Positions 1 through 7,038 of a DNA stretch of 53,208 bases are shown here, in pieces. Made by a program: the position numbers and the translations under genes. Positions within the stretch are counted from its first letter, which is position 1. The number at the start of each line of letters is the position of its first letter. The notes under the pieces were generated by a model. The model had not been told where the DNA came from. It did not search any database and saw only the letters and a list, made by a program, of their open reading frames with translations. The stretch is from Bacteroidales bacterium (GTDB lineage Bacteria > Bacteroidota > Bacteroidia > Bacteroidales > Marinilabiliaceae): positions 1 to 53,208 of the forward strand of contig JAKSLE010000017.1 in assembly GCA_024401365.1 (NCBI GenBank). The letters run 5' to 3'.

Positions 1-124
1 CATTATAAAACGGATTCCCAGTGAACATCTTAGTAGTCACAAACACCACCATAGATGGCGTCAGCAACGTCCCATTCACTCGCTTCTCCCGCTTAGGGGT
101 TATCTTAAACTGATTGCCTTGCAT
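1..124 (-). CDS. N-terminal part of a small protein, possibly DUF6140-like (runs off left edge)
   Basis: An open minus-strand frame starts with ATG at 124 and stays open to the window edge, giving 41 codons. It begins MQGNQFKIT, continues with a basic stretch (PKREKRVNG) and then a short hydrophobic segment with TTKMFTGNPFYN. The pattern of a basic strand, then 'xxVNGxxLxPxMxVxVxT', then NPFYN resembles small Bacteroidota proteins that I recall as the DUF6140 group, whose function is unknown. Only the N-terminus is present, so the name is tentative. It is transcribed away from the ATPase gene that follows. Confidence 0.4.
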   Translation of the reverse strand, partial: MQGNQFKITPKREKRVNGTLLTPSMVVFVTTKMFTGNPFYN

Positions 125-452
125 ATTGTATCTTTATGTCTGCAAAGAAATACCATCACTCTGCCACTTCGTGTCATAGTAGTATATTTCTTCCTTCCTC
201 TTTTCGTCTTACTTTTACAAACATCTGTTAACGTTCGTTTCATTTCATTGTTCACTTCAACTTTACGATTCCATCAAATTTGCTTTACTCTGCCAAATAT
301 ATTATCACGTCTACTTTTTGCGTTAGTACATTTCACTGCTTTCCGGGTGCGATTTTTGCAAAACCTCAACATATCACATTATATATCAACAAGTTACAGC
401 ATATAACATATCAAGGTATATTCTGACACTAAAACGATATGCCATTTTTTCA
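125..452. other. AT-rich intergenic stretch with no supported gene
   Basis: This T-rich stretch separates two divergent genes. A 95-codon plus-strand frame exists here but looks like chance: it is rich in Phe, Leu and Ser with no family resemblance. The region presumably holds the promoters for the flanking genes, but no clear TAnnTTTG element was located. Confidence 0.4.
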
Positions 453-544
453 TTTTGTCTTGTGCTTAAGACAAAATTCACACTATCTTGTCTTGCATAC
501 GAAACAAAATATACGTATTTTTGTCTTGTCTATAAAACAAAATG
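453..544 (+). repeat. Three palindromic repeat units at 33-bp period before an ATPase gene
   Basis: Three units of about 25 bp have GTCTT cores at 457, 490 and 523, exactly 33 bp apart. Each carries TTGTCTTG on the left and AMACAAAA or AGACAAAA on the right, so each is an imperfect inverted repeat (left arm TTTTGTCTT, right arm AAGACAAAA in unit 1). The last unit ends 5 bp before the ATG chosen for the ATPase. Since 33 is a multiple of three, the repeats can be read in frame as a false N-terminal extension (LAYETK, LVYKTK). They look like operators or RNA hairpins controlling the downstream gene. Confidence 0.7.
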
Positions 545-548
545 CTCA

Positions 549-1826
549 ATGGTAGATTTGAACCTAATAAAATCAGTGCTTCGTTCCAACCAAGTTTTGG
601 TTGAGAGAATTAAAGTAGTCCGTCGTGATTTTAATTTTTACGAAGGCGCTAACTTTGTCCTTATCGGTGCTCGACGTGCAGGTAAATCGTTCCTCATGTT
701 TCAACAGATTCAAACTTTGCTGCATGAAGGCAAGACATGGGATGATATACTCTATGTGAATTTTGAAGACGATCGTCTAATAGGATTCGATGTTGCTGAT
801 TTCGAGCGACTTCTTGAGGCTCATGCTTCTATGAGCCCTAATCGTCCGATTTTGTTCTTGGATGAAATACAGAACATTGAAGGCTGGGATAAGTTCGCTC
901 GTCGGTTGGCCGACCATAAGTATCAAGTTTATATCACTGGCTCAAATGCAAAAATGCTAAGTGCAGATGTAGCAACAACTTTGGGTGGACGTTATTTAAT
1001 AAAGGAGGTGTTCCCATATTCTTTCAAAGAGTATTTACATGCTAATAGTGTTGACGTTAATGATAATTTTTTGTATCTGACCGAGGATAGAGCTAGCATT
1101 ATGAGACATCTGGAGGAGTACTTCTGCTACGGAGGGTTCCCCGAATGTGCAACTTTGCCATCTAAAGCTGAGTACTTAATGTCGGTATACCAAAAGATTT
1201 ATCTTGGAGATATAGCACAACGACATAAAATCGAAAACTTATTTGCCCTTCGCGTAATGTTTAAGAAAATCGCCGAAAGTGTCAAACAGCCTATTTCGTA
1301 TACTCGATTAACGTCTCTGATATCTTCTACTGGTACTAAATTCGGTAAAAGTACAGCTATAAACTATGTTGAATACGCAAAGGACGCCTATCTTGTATTG
1401 TGTATGCGTAATATGGCCGATAATTTCACCGAGCGCGAAACCAACATGAAGTATTACTTTATAGATAACGGAATCATTTCGCTTCTTACATTCGACAACA
1501 GCTCTTCTCTGCTCGAAAACATGGTGGCTATAGCTTTATGGCGCAAATATGAACTGATGGAGGGAGCTGTCTTTTTCTACAATCACGGAGTTGAGGTCGA
1601 TTTCGTTATCCCTGAACATGGCATGGCAATTCAGGCTTGCTATACACTAGGATCTGAAGTAGAAGATACTTATGTCAGGGAAACACAAGGGTTGACTAAG
1701 CTTGCAAAGAAATTCCCTATATACGACAAACTATACATTGTCACATATAGCGACGAAGAGCGAAAGATTGAAGTAGATGGTATGACTATAAATGTGGTGC
1801 CGCTATGGATGTGGCTTCTAAGATAG
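549..1826 (+). CDS. AAA-family ATP-binding protein (AAA_14 / DUF4143 type)
   Basis: The product is 425 residues from the start chosen here. A Walker A motif (GARRAGKS) lies near residue 43, a Walker B motif (LFLDEIQ) near residue 103, and YITGSNA follows as a sensor-1-like segment. The C-terminal half (YYFIDNGI, LLENMVAIALWRKYE, HGVEVDFVI) is the DUF4143 region, which resembles a restriction-endonuclease-like fold with a D-V-D core. These proteins are common and often multicopy in Bacteroidota; no role is firmly established. The open frame extends 29 codons upstream to 462, but that stretch is made only of the 33-bp repeats, so the ATG at 549 (MVDLNLIKSV) is preferred. The gene is convergent with the next one, 13 bp apart. 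Confidence 0.88.
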   Translation: MVDLNLIKSVLRSNQVLVERIKVVRRDFNFYEGANFVLIGARRAGKSFLMFQQIQTLLHEGKTWDDILYVNFEDDRLIGFDVADFERLLEAHASMSPNRPILFLDEIQNIEGWDKFARRLADHKYQVYITGSNAKMLSADVATTLGGRYLIKEVFPYSFKEYLHANSVDVNDNFLYLTEDRASIMRHLEEYFCYGGFPECATLPSKAEYLMSVYQKIYLGDIAQRHKIENLFALRVMFKKIAESVKQPISYTRLTSLISSTGTKFGKSTAINYVEYAKDAYLVLCMRNMADNFTERETNMKYYFIDNGIISLLTFDNSSSLLENMVAIALWRKYELMEGAVFFYNHGVEVDFVIPEHGMAIQACYTLGSEVEDTYVRETQGLTKLAKKFPIYDKLYIVTYSDEERKIEVDGMTINVVPLWMWLLR

Positions 1827-1839
1827 TCCCCCTCCAACA

Positions 1840-2079
1840 CTACTCTCCCTCTTCTACCTCCGCAATCAATATACTTATATAATCCTTCCCTAATATCTTG
1901 CTCGCTCTCCTGCAGATATCTAGACTGGGCGTAGCTCTCTTGAATATACTGAACACATTCTGCGGCGAACAGTTCATCTGCTTCGCAAACCATACCACAC
2001 TCCTCCCTTGCTCACTTAGATCTCCTTGTATGGCCTTGCCAATATGTATTCCGCTGTCTGTCGTGTTGCTTTGTAACAT
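1840..2079 (-). CDS. Small helix-turn-helix (XRE-like) regulator, copy 1
   Basis: A 79-residue protein. Residues of about 12-70 (HIGKAIQ, GRSVVWFAKQMNC, VFSIFKR, LDICRRASKILGKD) follow the layout of short XRE-like DNA-binding proteins of Bacteroidota, where 'xWxAxxxxCxxxNxxxIFxR' is the turn and recognition helix. It is probably a transcriptional regulator. A diverged paralogue sits 440 bp upstream at 2519-2782; the two are about 80 percent identical at nucleotide level over the shared core by eye. The C-terminus ends in EVEEGE, unlike the Gly/Pro-containing tail of copy 2. Confidence 0.7.
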   Translation of the reverse strand: MLQSNTTDSGIHIGKAIQGDLSEQGRSVVWFAKQMNCSPQNVFSIFKRATPSLDICRRASKILGKDYISILIAEVEEGE

Positions 2080-2518
2080 AAAAATGGGAAATGAACCTAT
2101 CCGATATCCCCACCTACAGGCACCGCCAAGTAGCCTCCAACAAAGAATAGTACGGACAAATCCACTTCCCTATGAAGAAGCGAACCCCACGCACTTGTCC
2201 CTTTGTTGCTGAATCTGGCGGATTTCGTAGGTAAAGAACAAGAGCTAAAGCTCAATATTTAGCTTTCTATAAATCTATCGAATAAAGTCTGATAATAGTT
2301 TCACGGCAATATCGCCACCGCAAAAATAATCATTATATCTGACCTTCTCTATTTTTCTCTAGGTGTTTTTACAAGTAGTCCACTCCCCATCATAGGAAGT
2401 GGACCGTATGCTCTTGCCCTCTTGTCTTTTCAATCTTGACGGATTTGTAGGCGAAGAACAAAAGCATTTTAATAAAAAATTGCGATGAACAAGGGACTTC
2501 CCTTATACTAGAAAGGAC
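2080..2518. repeat. Intergenic stretch with a diverged 35-bp direct repeat and a hairpin
   Basis: No gene is supported here. Two related segments lie 220 bp apart: 2211-2245 and 2431-2465. Both read roughly AATCT-GCGGATTT-GTAGG--AAGAACAA-AGC. Between them is an inverted repeat GTCCACT (2378-2384) and AGTGGAC (2398-2404). The sequence CCACTTCCCTATG at 2162 matches the reverse complement of 2391-2402. The variant AAAAAATTGCGATGAAC of an interspersed motif (see 35681 and 48089) lies near 2474. The whole looks like decayed duplicated DNA around the two regulator copies. Confidence 0.45.
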
Positions 2519-2782
2519 TTACAAAGTATTCTCCGTACTCCCACAACCCGTTCCCCCAGGGGCGAGGCTCTTGGCCTCCTCTACCAATATACTTATATAG
2601 TCTTTCCCCAAAATTCTTCCCGCTCTCCTGCAAATATCCAGACTGGGCGTGTCTCTCTTGAATATACTGAATGCGTTTTGTGACGAGCAGTTCAACTGCT
2701 CCGCAAACCATACCACACTGCGCCCCTGACTTTTTAAGTCTGCCCTTATCATCTCTCCTATATGTACTCCTACAGAATTCAT
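2519..2782 (-). CDS. Small helix-turn-helix (XRE-like) regulator, copy 2
   Basis: An 87-residue paralogue of the regulator at 1840-2079. The core HIGEMIR, GRSVVWFAEQLNC, AFSIFKR, LDICRRAGRILGKD is almost the same; differences include Q/E and N/S changes in the recognition region and a tail (SLAPGGTGC) not found in copy 1. The ATG at 2782 begins MNSVGVHIGEM. Its upstream region carries several TTGAC half-sites (2804-2860) that could be its own operator. It is probably a DNA-binding regulator; its target is unknown. Confidence 0.7.
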   Translation of the reverse strand: MNSVGVHIGEMIRADLKSQGRSVVWFAEQLNCSSQNAFSIFKRDTPSLDICRRAGRILGKDYISILVEEAKSLAPGGTGCGSTENTL

Positions 2783-2803
2783 AATTATTATAGATTGTAA
2801 AAT

Positions 2804-2860
2804 TTGACTTGTTCGAAGTTGACGTATTCGTCAATGCACGTTTTACTAATCCGTCAACTT
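2804..2860 (-). promoter_or_regulatory. Cluster of TTGAC half-sites, candidate operator of the regulator
   Basis: Upstream of the regulator start, TTGAC appears at 2804 and again inside the perfect palindrome TTGACG-TATT-CGTCAA (2819-2834). A further CGTCAACTT (2852-2860) forms a 9-bp inverted repeat with AAGTTGACG (2816-2824). Repeated, oriented half-sites directly before an XRE-like gene suggest autoregulation. This is inferred from sequence symmetry only. Confidence 0.45.
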
Positions 2861-3090
2861 TTTCTTTATCAAAACTACAATGCGATTTTGATGGAGTCAA
2901 TTCTCTGTAGGGTCAATATGTAGGATGTCACATCTCACCCCGTTTGTATAATCGCCTGCTATATAGTTGCTTATATAATTGTCACCCCCTTTCATCTTTT
3001 CAAAGTATAGGCATCATAAAGACTTGTCATAACGAGCACATGCCTTGCATTTGCGCTGGTATGGTATTGTTATTACTGTCAACATATCTG
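2861..3090. other. Intergenic stretch without recognised features
   Basis: The stretch between the regulator operator region and the next minus-strand gene holds no convincing reading frame, RNA gene or repeat. Confidence 0.4.
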
Positions 3091-3477
3091 TTAGTTTGCT
3101 AAATAATTACTATTCTCTGTTTTGTTGCCGGCTCCAGTAGCCACAATCTTGCCAATAAGCTCCATCGATGCCTTGATAAGCTCTTTGTCCCCCTCTTCCG
3201 TAGCTTTGTCAAGTACGGCGTAGGCTCGCGCGAGCGCTTCGTTTCTCTCCGTAAATGTCCTGCCCGGGATGTCCACTTGTCGCAGATAGTCATACTTCAT
3301 CTGCTCAGTGGCAAGTAGCCTGTCATGCTCCATGCGTGAGTTCTGAAAGTCGGCTTCTACTATGAACTTTAGTAGATCAAGACCTTTCGAGGCTACATTG
3401 AGCCACTTGTCGCTAATCTCATAACGGCCGGTGGCCAACACTCCATTGCCGTTAACTGTAGTTATATCTTTTGTCAT
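3091..3477 (-). CDS. Hypothetical protein, 128 residues, soluble, helical
   Basis: I do not recognise a family. The protein starts MTKDITTVNG, has a helix-rich middle (KWLNVASKGLDLLKFIVEADFQNSRMEHDRLLATEQMK, read in parts) and a Glu/Lys/Ala-rich second half (ERNEALARAYAVLDKATEEGDKELIKASMELIGKI). No signal peptide or membrane segment is seen. A good promoter match lies upstream (3503-3535), which supports a real, separately transcribed gene. The helical repeat-like second half, with alternating Leu/Ile, could form a coiled coil or bundle; this is inference. Confidence 0.6.
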   Translation of the reverse strand: MTKDITTVNGNGVLATGRYEISDKWLNVASKGLDLLKFIVEADFQNSRMEHDRLLATEQMKYDYLRQVDIPGRTFTERNEALARAYAVLDKATEEGDKELIKASMELIGKIVATGAGNKTENSNYLAN

Positions 3478-3502
3478 CTCTAAATAGTGTTATTGTTTAT
3501 TG

Positions 3503-3535
3503 CAAATTTAAAGGACTTCGCTGCTTTTATTCAAG
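3503..3535 (-). promoter_or_regulatory. Bacteroidota-type promoter for the 128-residue gene
   Basis: On the minus strand a -7 element TAAATTTG (3510-3503) and an upstream CTTG (3535-3532) are 21 bp apart, close to the TTTG-N19-TAnnTTTG consensus. The gene start at 3477 is 26 bp from the -7 element. Confidence 0.5.
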
Positions 3536-3739
3536 CGCGTGTAGGATGCTATGTAGGGTAAATTTACTGATAGCAATACCTGTAATGCCCTGTATTCGCG
3601 CTCCTTAAAAATATTTGACACCCCCGATAATATGCCCCTAGGAATTTGTCTTGGCAGAAATGGACCTTCGCTAATAATCTTTTTTCTACTTGCTATATTG
3701 CCAATTTCATGCTTATATTTAGTACCTTCGCATCGTCCA

Positions 3740-4483
3740 ATGAAGAATCTATTTAAAGACCAACTGTCTGCTATAAACGCGACTAAGAACGATAAGTTCA
3801 ATGTGCGCTGTCTGTGCATCTCTACTGCTTTCGCTGAGTTTTGCGCCGCAATGAGCGTTCCCGTGACTTATAAATGGACCGTAAGCTGCCCTGAAGTGAC
3901 ACCGCAACTTCTCTCTATCAGTGAGGTGGTTTATGGCGTGACTCTTATTCTGATATGTAGGTTCTGGTTCAAGGGTAGCCCTGTAAGAAATTTAGTGTGG
4001 AAATACCGTGAGTTCCTAAATATCGGCGACCTGGTTACTACAACTGCTTGCGTCGTCTGGATGTTCATAGCTCCTAATCCCTACTTGCTCTTTATCATCC
4101 ACGCGATGATCTTCTGGTTCTTCTTCTCTAGCTGGTTCGGTAGAATACTCGATTTTACAAAGGCAAAATTGTTCAATCGTGCAGAACTGCGTAACTCCTA
4201 CGATACCATGGCGGATATGTACAATAATATAGCATCCACTTCTGGATATATTATAGGTATATTTATATCCAACGATATGCCTCTGGAGGTGGCTTTCGTC
4301 TTCTGGCAGACGGGTGTTGCCGTCCGTGTCCTAGGCCGAGCTTATGTCTTCGCTAAAAATAGAAAGGTCTTGTCAAATGTCTATGATGAGGAGCCCGACG
4401 AGGAGGATGAACTTGCTGAACTTAGGGCCGAGAACGAACGGTTAAAACGTGAAATCGCAGAGTTGACTGATCAAAAGGCCTAA
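3740..4483 (+). CDS. Unknown membrane protein with C-terminal coiled coil
   Basis: The product is 247 residues when started at the ATG that gives MKNLFKDQLS. An open frame reaches back to 3632, but its extra residues are encoded by the promoter-like region and look unnatural. Three or four membrane segments can be seen: VVYGVTLILICRFWF, LVTTTACVVWMFIA, LLFIIHAMIFWFFF and a weaker YIIGIFI. The C-terminus has an acidic patch (DEEPDEEDE) followed by a heptad stretch (LAELRAENERLKREI), a short coiled coil probably facing the cytoplasm. I do not recognise the family. Its stop overlaps the convergent next gene by 4 bp. Confidence 0.65.
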   Translation: MKNLFKDQLSAINATKNDKFNVRCLCISTAFAEFCAAMSVPVTYKWTVSCPEVTPQLLSISEVVYGVTLILICRFWFKGSPVRNLVWKYREFLNIGDLVTTTACVVWMFIAPNPYLLFIIHAMIFWFFFSSWFGRILDFTKAKLFNRAELRNSYDTMADMYNNIASTSGYIIGIFISNDMPLEVAFVFWQTGVAVRVLGRAYVFAKNRKVLSNVYDEEPDEEDELAELRAENERLKREIAELTDQKA

Positions 4484-5652
4484 TTTTCCTTCTTCCAGTA
4501 TTTGTCGTTGAAAAATCGGTCGATTTTCTCTACGTAGTCTTTGTCTCGGCGAATGTCCGACCTGTACTGACGCAGATTCTTCGTTTCAAATAGTTCTTCA
4601 AGAAACTTCCACTCTATGCGCCTAGGCTCGTTTTGTAATCTGTTGTTTCGTATGGCGTTGTATATCTTGGCAACTTGCCCTTTGTTCTTGCCGGTAAATA
4701 TTATCTGCGAATTTGTTTCGTCTACTTCAATGTCAAAATTCTCAACCATAAGTAGCGTCTCAAAAATGGAGCTTATACCTCGTATCGCTTTGTGCGAAAC
4801 GTCTTTGGTATGTACGTAATCTCGCAGACAGAGCGCAAAATAGGCCGTGGCTATAGTGCTCTCTGCCTTCAGGCGTTGCCCTTCTGGCTCTGCAAAGGGT
4901 GGGTCTAGACGTAATATGCCATTGTGGACGGCACGCGATAGTACGTCCAAAAGCGTATAGCTGCTCGAAATGACAAATTCGTTGCTCTTAATCTGTAGAA
5001 AACTGAGAATCTTCCTGATGTTGCGCCTGATATGTGGGTCTTTGTGGGGACGGGGTGTGGATTCTAGAAACTGACGGGTCCACTGACGCCATTGCTTTAC
5101 GTTGAAGTCTTTGTGCGATGGATCGTTGTAATAGCAGATGTGTACTATGCTTTCACTGTTAGGTACTGCCACGGTGTGCGTCCTGCGTATGCCTAAGTCT
5201 TGCGCTCGCTCTCCAATCTCATGCGATATCACATCATTCAACTTCTTGCCCATAATTAGTATCTTGTTAGGGCAATATTTATTGATAATCTCTTCTAGCG
5301 CTTTGAGGCCATAATTTATTTGCTCGTCATTCGGGAACTCAGCATTCTTGAGAAGCGGCTCTTGTGTGAAATTATAAAAGATTACTCGCCTCCATGCATC
5401 TTCTCGCGACTCGTCGTCTTCTCGTACAATGTCTATCGTGCGGTCGTATGTGTCAAAGTACCCTTCTATATTGTCTTTGTCGTCGTGGTTCATCAAATAG
5501 TAGTCCACAAGTTCTGTGGTTACGTCACGTCCAACAGAGCCTGGGTCGTAGCTGTGTATCTTCACACCCAGAATCAGTATCCGCAATTTAGCCTCGGAAT
5601 ACCTCTCTCCAACCCAAGGAAGCAGTCTCACATATTCATACTCAGATCCCAT
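4480..5652 (-). CDS. Unknown protein with uracil-DNA-glycosylase-like N-terminal domain
   Basis: A 390-residue soluble protein. Its first 165 residues follow the pattern of uncharacterised uracil-DNA-glycosylase-fold proteins: RILILGVK near the start, an acidic T-x-E-L segment, WRRVIFYNFTQ in the middle, and PNKILIMGKKL about residue 135, with a 'P-x-x-I-x-x-x-G' strand. The glycosylase catalytic motif is not clearly present (the usual ILGESHY reads ILGVKIH), so activity is doubtful. The C-terminal half (residues 200-390) is helical and unrecognised. The start lies 11 bp inside a possible upstream small gene; the 3' end overlaps the convergent membrane-protein gene by 4 bp. Confidence 0.65.
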   Translation of the reverse strand: MGSEYEYVRLLPWVGERYSEAKLRILILGVKIHSYDPGSVGRDVTTELVDYYLMNHDDKDNIEGYFDTYDRTIDIVREDDESREDAWRRVIFYNFTQEPLLKNAEFPNDEQINYGLKALEEIINKYCPNKILIMGKKLNDVISHEIGERAQDLGIRRTHTVAVPNSESIVHICYYNDPSHKDFNVKQWRQWTRQFLESTPRPHKDPHIRRNIRKILSFLQIKSNEFVISSSYTLLDVLSRAVHNGILRLDPPFAEPEGQRLKAESTIATAYFALCLRDYVHTKDVSHKAIRGISSIFETLLMVENFDIEVDETNSQIIFTGKNKGQVAKIYNAIRNNRLQNEPRRIEWKFLEELFETKNLRQYRSDIRRDKDYVEKIDRFFNDKYWKKEN

Positions 5653-5827
5653 CTACAATTTCATATAGTATATTAAATATGTACTTCCAAAGATATGCAA
5701 AAAATATTAGCAAAAGAAAAAGGAGAGCCCGTATAAACCCTCCAATTATAGTGCCTTCTATTTCATCTCGCTCACACGTCCCGCGAACTAAATAGCCCCA
5801 AAGGAGCCCCCCAACAAAAAACAACAA
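5642..5827 (-). CDS. Possible small membrane protein, 61 residues
   Basis: The frame encodes two hydrophobic segments (LFFVGGLLWGYLV and ALLFLLLIFFAYLWKYIF) around a short charged loop (RGTCERDEIEG). It overlaps the start of the following gene by 11 bp, which suits a two-gene operon. Against it: the only start available is a TTG at 5827 sitting in the T-rich tail of the lysA terminator hairpin, and there is no internal Met. It may be a fragment, or its 5' end may have been replaced. Confidence 0.3.
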   Translation of the reverse strand: MLFFVGGLLWGYLVRGTCERDEIEGTIIGGFIRALLFLLLIFFAYLWKYIFNILYEIVDGI

Positions 5828-5855
5828 TCGCGACCACCATAGGGAAGTCGCGATT
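5826..5855 (-). terminator. Rho-independent terminator after lysA
   Basis: A perfect 9-bp stem, AATCGCGAC (5826-5834) and GTCGCGATT (5847-5855), with a 12-base loop. Read on the minus strand it is followed by a T-rich run, as expected for the end of the lysC-lysA transcript. Confidence 0.75.
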
Positions 5856-5878
5856 ATTTATTTAGTTGTCATAACTTG

Positions 5879-7018
5879 CTATTGCATGATTGAACCAGCA
5901 AATTCGCGGAGGTTGTAGTGTGAAGCCATGACCTCGCCGTATGCGCCTGCAGAGCGGATAGCTATGAGGTCGCCGCGCTTTGTCTTGTTCATTACCACCT
6001 CTTTGCCAAAGCAGTCGCTTGACTCGCAAACAGGACCTACGACATCGTACTTTTCAGACGCCTCGTCAGAGGTAATGTTTTCGATTTTATGGTAAGCATG
6101 GTATAGTGCAGGACGGATAAGGTCATTCATGCCTGCATCTACAATAGCGAACTTCTTCTGCTGACCCTCCTTGACGTAGAGGACGCGAGTAACCAAAGTA
6201 CCGCACTGTGCAACGATAGCACGACCGAGTTCGAAGTGGAGCTCCTGGCCATTGCGCAGTTCAAGGAACTTATGGAATATGTCGAAGTAGTTGCCGAAGT
6301 CAGCATGAGGACGCTCATCAGGGTGCTCGTAGTCGATACCCAGACCGCCACCTACGTTGACGCTTTCAATCTTGACCTTTTTAGCCTCGAGGTTTTTCTG
6401 TATCTCGTTGATACGAGTACACAATACCTTGAACACGTCAAGGTCGGTAATCTGCGAGCCGATATGGAAGTGGATACCCTTGAGGTGGATATTCTTCATG
6501 CCTGCGATTTTTTCGCAGATGCTCTCTACCTCCCAAAGACCGATACCGAACTTATTCTCCTCCATACCAGTGGTAATATAGGAGTGAGTATGAGCGTCGA
6601 CGTTAGGGTTGATACGAAGAGCCACGTTAGCCACCTTATTCAGTTCGCCAGCTAGTTCGTTGATGATCTCCAACTCAGGGAGCGACTCCACATTGAAGCA
6701 CTGGATACCAGCCTCAAGGCCTAGCTTGATTTCCCAATCGGCCTTACCTACACCGGCGAATACGATCTTGTTGGCATCAAAGCCATTTTCGAGGGCACAT
6801 TGTACCTCGTTGCCACTCACGCAGTCAATACCCAGACCAGCCTCGCGTATCTCGTTAAGAACGAGAGGGTTGGCATTGGCCTTCACTGCGAAGTGCACAT
6901 GGTAGCCATACTGGCGCTGTTTCTCAGTTACGAGCTTTAGAGTCTGACAGAGAATCTCCTTGTCGTAGTAATAGAAAGGCGTCTTCTGGCTTTGAAATTT
7001 ATTTAATGGGAAAGCCAT
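5879..7018 (-). CDS. lysA: Diaminopimelate decarboxylase
   Basis: A pyridoxal-phosphate enzyme that decarboxylates meso-diaminopimelate to L-lysine, the last step of lysine synthesis, in the cytoplasm. The 379 residues show the fold III layout: the lysine that binds PLP is K46 in HFAVKANANP, the phosphate-binding loop is GGGLGIDY, the HIGSQI strand lies before it, and the CESSDCFGKE active-site segment lies near the C-terminus. Length is normal for short Bacteroidota LysA proteins. It follows lysC on the same strand with a 20-bp gap, so the first and last enzymes of the pathway are probably co-transcribed, ending at the hairpin at 5826. Confidence 0.95.
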   Translation of the reverse strand: MAFPLNKFQSQKTPFYYYDKEILCQTLKLVTEKQRQYGYHVHFAVKANANPLVLNEIREAGLGIDCVSGNEVQCALENGFDANKIVFAGVGKADWEIKLGLEAGIQCFNVESLPELEIINELAGELNKVANVALRINPNVDAHTHSYITTGMEENKFGIGLWEVESICEKIAGMKNIHLKGIHFHIGSQITDLDVFKVLCTRINEIQKNLEAKKVKIESVNVGGGLGIDYEHPDERPHADFGNYFDIFHKFLELRNGQELHFELGRAIVAQCGTLVTRVLYVKEGQQKKFAIVDAGMNDLIRPALYHAYHKIENITSDEASEKYDVVGPVCESSDCFGKEVVMNKTKRGDLIAIRSAGAYGEVMASHYNLREFAGSIMQ

Positions 7019-7038
7019 AATAATGATCGATTAAAAGA

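Noticed and set aside
119-406. 95-codon plus-strand frame near the left edge
   Set aside because: Low-complexity Phe/Leu/Ser composition, no promoter or family resemblance, overlaps the 5' end of the opposite-strand partial gene.
462-548. N-terminal extension of the ATPase
   Set aside because: It consists only of the translated 33-bp repeats, so the ATG at 549 is preferred.
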